64,000 bases of DNA from the NCBI GenBank assembly GCA_019054805.1, contig JAHQIY010000015.1:1248001-1312000 (forward strand), in the 5' to 3' direction. Every line of letters starts with the position of its first letter. Positions within the stretch are counted from its first letter, which is position 1. The stretch is from Brachionus manjavacas (lineage: Eukaryota; Rotifera; Eurotatoria; Ploima; Brachionidae). This document shows positions 58,146-64,000 of the stretch, in pieces. The position numbers and the translations under genes were made by a program. The notes under the pieces were generated by a model, which worked only from the letters and a program-made list of their open reading frames with translations, had not been told where the DNA came from and ran no database searches.

Positions 58146-61100
58146 ATGAGTGTGTGTAGCCTTGCATAGAAAAAATTGTACATCTAATACTCAATCTGTC
58201 TAAAGTCATTTTTTTATTTGCGATTTGTTTTTAGTATTTGATAATTAATTTAATAAATTATAAGAAAAAAAAAATTTAAGTCCTAAAACAAGCAAATATT
58301 GACTGATTGAAATTTAGAATTTTTTTAATAAAATCAATTTGTTTGTACTAATTTAAAAGAGTAATTGGGTTTTTTAGAATTGGCTGCGCTTAGAGCTATT
58401 GCTCGGCTCATATCACCTGTATGTGGCTTGGATCGCTAGCATACATAAAAATTTAAATTAAGTTAAACTATGTCAAATATTTACAAAGATAATTTTATTA
58501 AAAGCACTGCAATGAAATTTGAAAGAGCTTGCGTAAAAATAAAGAGAGCAGCTCCGATGGGATTTCGGATAATTAATCAGGCTTGGGATGGCTCAATTTG
58601 CTTTAAGTGCTGTGGGAATGGGGATTTAGATGGCAATGGGCGGCATTAGACAAGGGTTGCGTCACATTTTAGCCATCTTTTGATATTTATTTTTCAGATC
58701 AGTGTGTTGAATTATGAATTTTTTTGTCAAATTTTAATTTAAGTAAATAGATGTCACTTAAAATTCAATCTTATATTTGCTGATTAAAATATGCAATTTT
58801 GATTTATTAAAATTGAATTTTCAAAAATGAAGAATAAATTCTGCTGATTGTATTCAAGTGGCCGAAGTGAAAATGCCACAAAAGATAAAATTATTTTTCT
58901 CTCCATTATTACATAATAATATAGTAACTTAATTACTCTATTTTTTTTTCATTTATTTCAAAATTAATTTTTATTTTGAAAAAAATAAAAAATATCTAGC
59001 TCCTCAAAATAATAAAGTTAAATGAAAATTTTTCTTGAATTTTTAGCTTGCCTAATTTTGTCTCCAGACACAGACAATAAATAAAAACATTCTTTTTTTT
59101 TCAATAAGTCTATTTCGTTCTATTGAATGATTTCAAGAGTAATTTTATGTCTAATTCAATATTGGAATTAGATAAATTTCAATTTCAATTTACATTTTTC
59201 TTTTTCTCTTTATCTGAATTCTATTATTTTGAAATAAGAAAGTCAATTAAAAAAATTAAGGTTAACTGATCAAAAAAAAACCTATGTGATGTTGAATTGA
59301 GTTTTTTCAAATTTTTAAGTATTAATTTTAAAAGTTTATTTTATTTTAGATCACATTACAGAGAAGATTTTCAATCGAGGTTTATCGAATACCAATCTCC
59401 TCCGAGTAATTACCACCTGACATAATATTTTTTCTTTTTCTAAGCGTTTTTTAGCATCTGTAATGACTTTTTTTCTTTAAATCATTCTTTAAATTATATT
59501 TTATCGTTTATTTTATCTGGAGGAAACAATGCTTGATACAGATAAGTAAATCCATACAATAAAGAAAAATATTGTTTAATTTTTTTTTAAAGATAAATTA
59601 TTGATTTTGAATAAAGATTTCAAGTGTTTAGATAAATTTACATTTTGAAATTTGAAACAAAATTTAAAATTGCCTTTGAGTCAATTAATAGGTCTATGAT
59701 AAATCTTTAGGCACTAGAGACTGATTCTTTCAAAGACCTAATGAATCAGATTCAAATAGGAAACTTTAATGGATTTTACAGAAGACTTTTTAGTTTCAGT
59801 TGACATTTAAGTGTAATTGTTATTAATAGAATCATGTGAGATTAGCAAAAAGCCCTAAATTGAACACCATCTAACAATATTGACTCAATGTAAATATAAT
59901 TTGATCAGGTGACTTAAAGCATTAAGTAAATGTATCTCTATTCAATACATTTTATTTGTACTAATATTTAGTTTTTAATTTTTTTTTAAAGTATTTTATC
60001 AAGATCTGGTTTAAAATAAAATCAAGTGACTGGTTTTATCAAAATTATTTCATAAATAATGTCCCACAATTTTGGATTATATCATTTGAGTAAGTGATAA
60101 AAGACTCTAATAAAATTTGTCAGATTAAATACTAATAAACTTGCCTTTAAAGCATAGAATCAACAAAAAAGTTTTTATTACTCTTTAAGTTAAAAAGCTA
60201 AAATGAATTCTTTGAATCTAAAATATTATTTAAATTAGAACACTTCTTTTTAAATTTAAATTGACATATCGATATCTAAAAAAAGCACATAGTTATTTTT
60301 TTCATTTTTTGCAAAAGACTATTACTATTTTATAATGAAAAAAATGCTAAAATATTATGAAATAAAATAAAAGTGCAGTTAAGAATTATTTTTATTTATA
60401 AATAATAAATATTTGCCGAAATTAGACTTTGAATTAACGACTTAGCTATTTGAAGAATCAAATTGACAAGGTTTTGGGAGCTGTTTAGAATCAAATGGTG
60501 TTCGATGCAAATATTTAAAAAAAAATGTGAAAATAAGAAATTTATTTGTTTTATAAAATAGTTAGGCTATGAACTTTTATAATTATCTTATCTTAAAGCA
60601 ATTAAAAAAAATTTCATTAAAATTGTTAAAAAACATGTCTAAATAATCAAATAGTATATCTGAATTGAATTAAAATTTTAAAATATCAAATAAATTATAC
60701 GCAAAGTTGGGATTCTATTCAGAATTTTTGAAAATTTTAATTGCATTGATATTTTAAACATTGTCCCTTGTTAAAATGTATCATAAAACAGAATATTTAA
60801 GGGAATAAAATGAATAAATGGAGGATCTCTGAAATATAATTAAACGAACTGAAAAGTGTTTAAAAGAATCTTAAAAATGAATTGTTAATTTGGAGAAAAT
60901 GTGATTACTTAGTATTTAGGTAAGAAACTAGATGTCGTGAAATTCGAAGCGTTTTTTATGCAAATTTAAACAAGAGTAAAATATTTAATCTTCAATTAAT
61001 TGAATAAAAAAATTCCATTAAAACAATTTCAAAAATTAAAACAAAATTCAGAAAAATTTTAATTAAGAAAAAATATGCTGAATTAATTCTTAGACTAAAG

Positions 61101-61386
61101 ATTAAATCAAATTAAATTAGAATTTCAAAATAAATCATTATGAAAAATTTTCTTCCGAAATAAAAAAAATTTTATCAAAATTTTATTTAAATAATATTTT
61201 TGCAACAAAAAAATATAAGTCAAACAAAATTTTTAAAAAAATAGCTCAAATATATCACAATTGACAGCTCAATTGTTTCTTATATCTTTAAAAAAATATT
61301 TACATAACTAAATAAAAATGAAATGACAAATATACGAATAAGCTGTACACATTGATCGCCTCGAATAAAAAACAAAATCGGTGAAA
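58146..61386. other. Non-coding region with one G+C island
   Basis: Spacer between the bZIP gene and NDE1. At about 58371-58680 the sequence is clearly richer in G+C (GCTGCGCTTAGAGC, GGGCGGCATTAG), yet no frame, RNA fold or known motif explains it. The rest is A/T-rich with no gene seen. Confidence 0.5.
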
Positions 61387-62805
61387 TCATGAATTGTTCA
61401 CACACACAGCATTGGGAACTACGCCTAGAACTTTTGACGGACTATTAGCCTTTGCATAGCTTCAAAAGAAAAAATTGAATTATTTTTGCATTCATTCAAA
61501 AATGAATGATTTTTCCAAATATTTATAACTTGGTTGTATAAAAAATATTTTTATTCAAAACATAAAAATAAGATACAATTAAAATTAAGAAATAAAAAAA
61601 AAAAAAGTATTCAACAAATTTCTTGATTGTTTTTAGAATTAGAATTACACACCGAAACAAAATCGAATATTAAGAAAACAAAACTATTGATGGTGTAAAT
61701 AATTACCTTGATGATTCGATAGAGGAAATGGTAGCACTGCGTCGGTCCCTATTGTTTTCTCGCATAAGATTTCTTGCAGCCAAAAGCCTTGCTTCCATTG
61801 ACTAGAAAATGAATGCTGTAAATATTGCTGTCTCGAACTGAAAAAGTTTGACACTTACCGTAATTTTCCTTAAACTGTCACCAACAAAATTGAGTGCCGA
61901 AATGCGTATAGAAGAAGTGACTGGATTTTGATGAACATTCGGTATATTGAACACATTGTTTGCCAGTTCCGAGTTTTTCACTTTGTCCTCTTTGGCTTTA
62001 TCGTCGGCAGTGGACTGTGACGAGAACGAAGTGTCAGTCTCCATTGGACAAGAATTGTTCAAATTGAAATTTGAATTACTGTTATTGTTGCCATCATTGT
62101 TGACAGTTGTTCCATCGACCGAATTTGATCGGACAGAATTTTCTTGTTTTTGTGACTTAATTTGCCGCACGGCAAGTTCCTGCTTTAGATCACGCGCCTC
62201 GTCTCTCAGTCTTTGCACAGTTTCGGCCAATTCATCCTTTTCGTCCAGTTCACTTTCCAAAATTGCATTTCGTTCCAACGCCTCGTTGAGCTTGGCCTCA
62301 AATTCACCTAATGAAAACATGGCACATCGGTTGGTGCGTTCCAAATCATCGTTTTTTTGCTCAAGCGCCCGGATGTACTTGTGCATTTCGTCTTTGAGCG
62401 ATTTGCATTCAGCCAGCTCGTCTTGCAGCTTGGAAATTTGTTTTTGTGTGCTAGAGTTCATTTTGGTCAAATTATCCTTGGAAAAAATGAAAATTAAGAA
62501 AAAAAATTTATTAATTGATAAGAAAATAAACTTTATTCAAATATTTTACTTTTAATAAATCACAGCTGACAGTCAGTCGGTGATTAGAATTTTTTAGCTC
62601 TTTCATTTCGTTTTCATACTGTTTAAGCTCCGCTTCCAATTCTTGTTCGAATTCTCGTGAACTTTTCTGAAATTCATCGAATTGATTGTTCAGCTCTTCG
62701 TACCTGACAAAAACAAAATCATGTTTAGCTTGCCAGTTTTTTTAAATCAACTACCAACTTTTGTTTCCAGTAAAGAACCGAATTTTCATTTTCAGCTGCA
62801 CTCAT
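61387..62805 (-). CDS. NDE1: NDE1/NDEL1-type dynein regulator
   Basis: NDE1/NDEL1 links LIS1 to cytoplasmic dynein in mitosis and nuclear migration. Exons 62805-62759, 62703-62550, 62476-61859, 61801-61707 and 61459-61387 join in phase for 328 residues. The start MSAAENENSVLYWKQKYEEL is followed by a long coiled coil. This carries the conserved LIS1/dynein-binding blocks YIRALEQKNDDLERT, ESELDEKDEL and VQRLRDEARDLKQELA. A Ser/Asn-rich linker leads to the C-terminal RISALNFVGDSLRKI, the second conserved block. The last two short exons are accepted on splice phase and the match MEARLLAARNL. The single copy means NDE1 and NDEL1 cannot be distinguished. Confidence 0.95.
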
Positions 62806-64000
62806 TGTCTAAGAATCATAAAATTTTTCAAATAAAAAAACAGCTTACTTTAATTATAAATCTATGATCAATCTAAAATCTTCATAAAGCATCATTTAAA
62901 TTTAGCGGATTAGAAAATAAATAATTGAAGAGATAAATTAAAAATAAGTGGATTAAGAGTTTTCCTAGTGTCCTAAATCGTTGACATTTATTAAGTTCGG
63001 GCAGAGCATAGCTTAGCCATCGTATTAAACATTAATATTGGCAATCATTGACTTTTATCCAACTTCCTTAATCAAAGGAAAAAAATGCTTTAGTGTTCAA
63101 AAAAGTGGACCTTTTAATCTCAATTTTAAATCCAAAAATTGATAAATTTCTACTCTGATGAAGCAATTTTTATTATAGCCTCGGACTTGAGTCGACGCTT
63201 CACTGCTTCTAGTCTAATTAAATCATTAAAAAAAAGTTCAAACTAATCTAATATTGGTGCTTCTTAAAATAAATCTTTGAATCAATATCTTCTAATTGTT
63301 TGCCTTGGTAATCTTGGTGCAAAAAGTGCGCTAATTGTTTCAATTAAACCAAGTTGGGAGCATGCTTTCCAATTGCCTATTGTCAAACAAAATTGATTCA
63401 AATTTATACTACGGAGTCAAGTAGAAAACTATTTTTTTAACTATTTTTTTAACACTAGCACTTTTTCGCTAATCCGTGGTTAAATTTTTTCTTTGTCTTA
63501 GAAAAATATTTCCTATCTATTTGTAAATAGCTCATCGGGTGAAAAGAAAATATTTTTCAACCTGGGGGATTAGACAAATTGTTGCTTTTACACATCCTAA
63601 AATAGTCTATTCTAGTACTGAACTTATCGCTTTAAACCAGCGGAACAAATTGATGTTTGTTTAGCCACAGCTCACCTTTCCACCATGACTGAAGAAAACA
63701 GCATATTGGTTTAATGTCTAGACCTGGTTAAACAAGACCAGAGAATGATTTTTCGGCCAAAATTTACTAAGCTTTGCTCCAGATTTGAATGAGAGAATTT
63801 TGTCCAACAAATTATTTAAGCTAAATAAATGACTCTGGGCAGGTTTTGAAAAATTCTTTCAAACAAATAAATAGCTGACTATTTCATAATAAAATTAGCT
63901 ATTTAAACAAAAATACCTATTTAGTTTAAGCAAAATAAAAAAATAATTTCGAGCTATTATGGCCAAGACCGGTAATTAATTCATTCGAATAGAGCGACTT
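62806..64000. other. Non-coding region at the window end
   Basis: Region upstream of NDE1. No gene, repeat or RNA was recognised; the first part must hold the NDE1 promoter. Confidence 0.55.

Noticed and set aside
61947..62555. 202-codon Ser/Leu/Cys-rich frame antisense to NDE1
   Set aside because: It mirrors the coiled-coil codons of NDE1 and crosses its intron; no domain.

Overview
The window is nuclear DNA of a small-genome, strongly A+T-rich invertebrate animal. The genes are animal genes: an NMDA-receptor GluN1 subunit, a BMP/GDF-type ligand, IFT20, NDE1, SMYD5, USP1, a POMGNT1-like glycosyltransferase, mitochondrial S6, ZCCHC9 and NUDT12. Most introns are only 40-120 bp, GT...AG and T-rich. 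Coding exons stand out as G+C islands in very A/T-rich spacers. A monogonont rotifer such as Brachionus fits this picture, but that is inference; no rRNA, mitochondrial or other diagnostic marker is present. I see no tRNA, rRNA, CRISPR array or bacterial-style operon.

Layout. 1.9-3.0 kb: a Pro/Cys- and Gln/Tyr-rich structural-type protein (+). 3.8-4.6 kb: a decayed Mutator-like transposase (-). 7.7-11.4 kb: a POMGNT1-like gene (+) with two ILEI-type stem domains and a pair of duplicated, apparently mutually exclusive exons. 12.3-13.9 kb: a BMP3-like ligand (-), convergent with it. 14-20 kb: a long non-coding stretch. 20.1-21.7 kb: SMYD5 (-). 22.2-22.9 kb: an unrecognised two-exon gene (-). 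23.3-23.7 kb: a reading frame broken by one stop (-). 23.9-25.5 kb: NUDT12 (+). 28.7-29.5 kb: a G+C-rich single-exon orphan (+). 30.3-35.2 kb: a transposon graveyard holding a FLYWCH/AT-hook ORF, tandem coding relics, a large inverted repeat, a non-LTR reverse-transcriptase relic and a TA-flanked MITE. 37.5-43.2 kb: USP1 (+) with two long introns, one carrying antisense coding-like exons and another a perfect 26-bp hairpin. 44.2-45.1 kb: ZCCHC9 (-), head-to-head with MRPS6 (+, 45.3-45.8 kb). 49.7-53.1 kb: GluN1 (+, 11 exons), tail-to-tail with IFT20 (-, 53.2-53.7 kb). 55.6-55.8 kb: a small G+C-rich ORF. 57.2-58.1 kb: an AP-1-like bZIP factor (+). 61.4-62.8 kb: NDE1/NDEL1 (-).

The genes do not form one pathway. 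They are ordinary housekeeping and signalling genes (glycosylation, TGF-beta signalling, ubiquitin removal, methylation, NAD(H) turnover, mitochondrial translation, cilium assembly, dynein regulation, synaptic signalling) interleaved with transposon debris. The strongest candidate for something undescribed is the POMGNT1-like gene. Its stem domain is duplicated, and the second copy contains two homologous alternative exons of 139 and 127 nt, both 3n+1, which cannot both be spliced in at their evident sites without a frameshift. Other leads are a palindromic TTATGTCAC cluster, the intronic foldback, the antisense exons inside USP1, and lineage-specific changes in GluN1, USP1 and NUDT12. Exon joins were worked out by hand from splice sites and reading phase; none is confirmed by transcripts.
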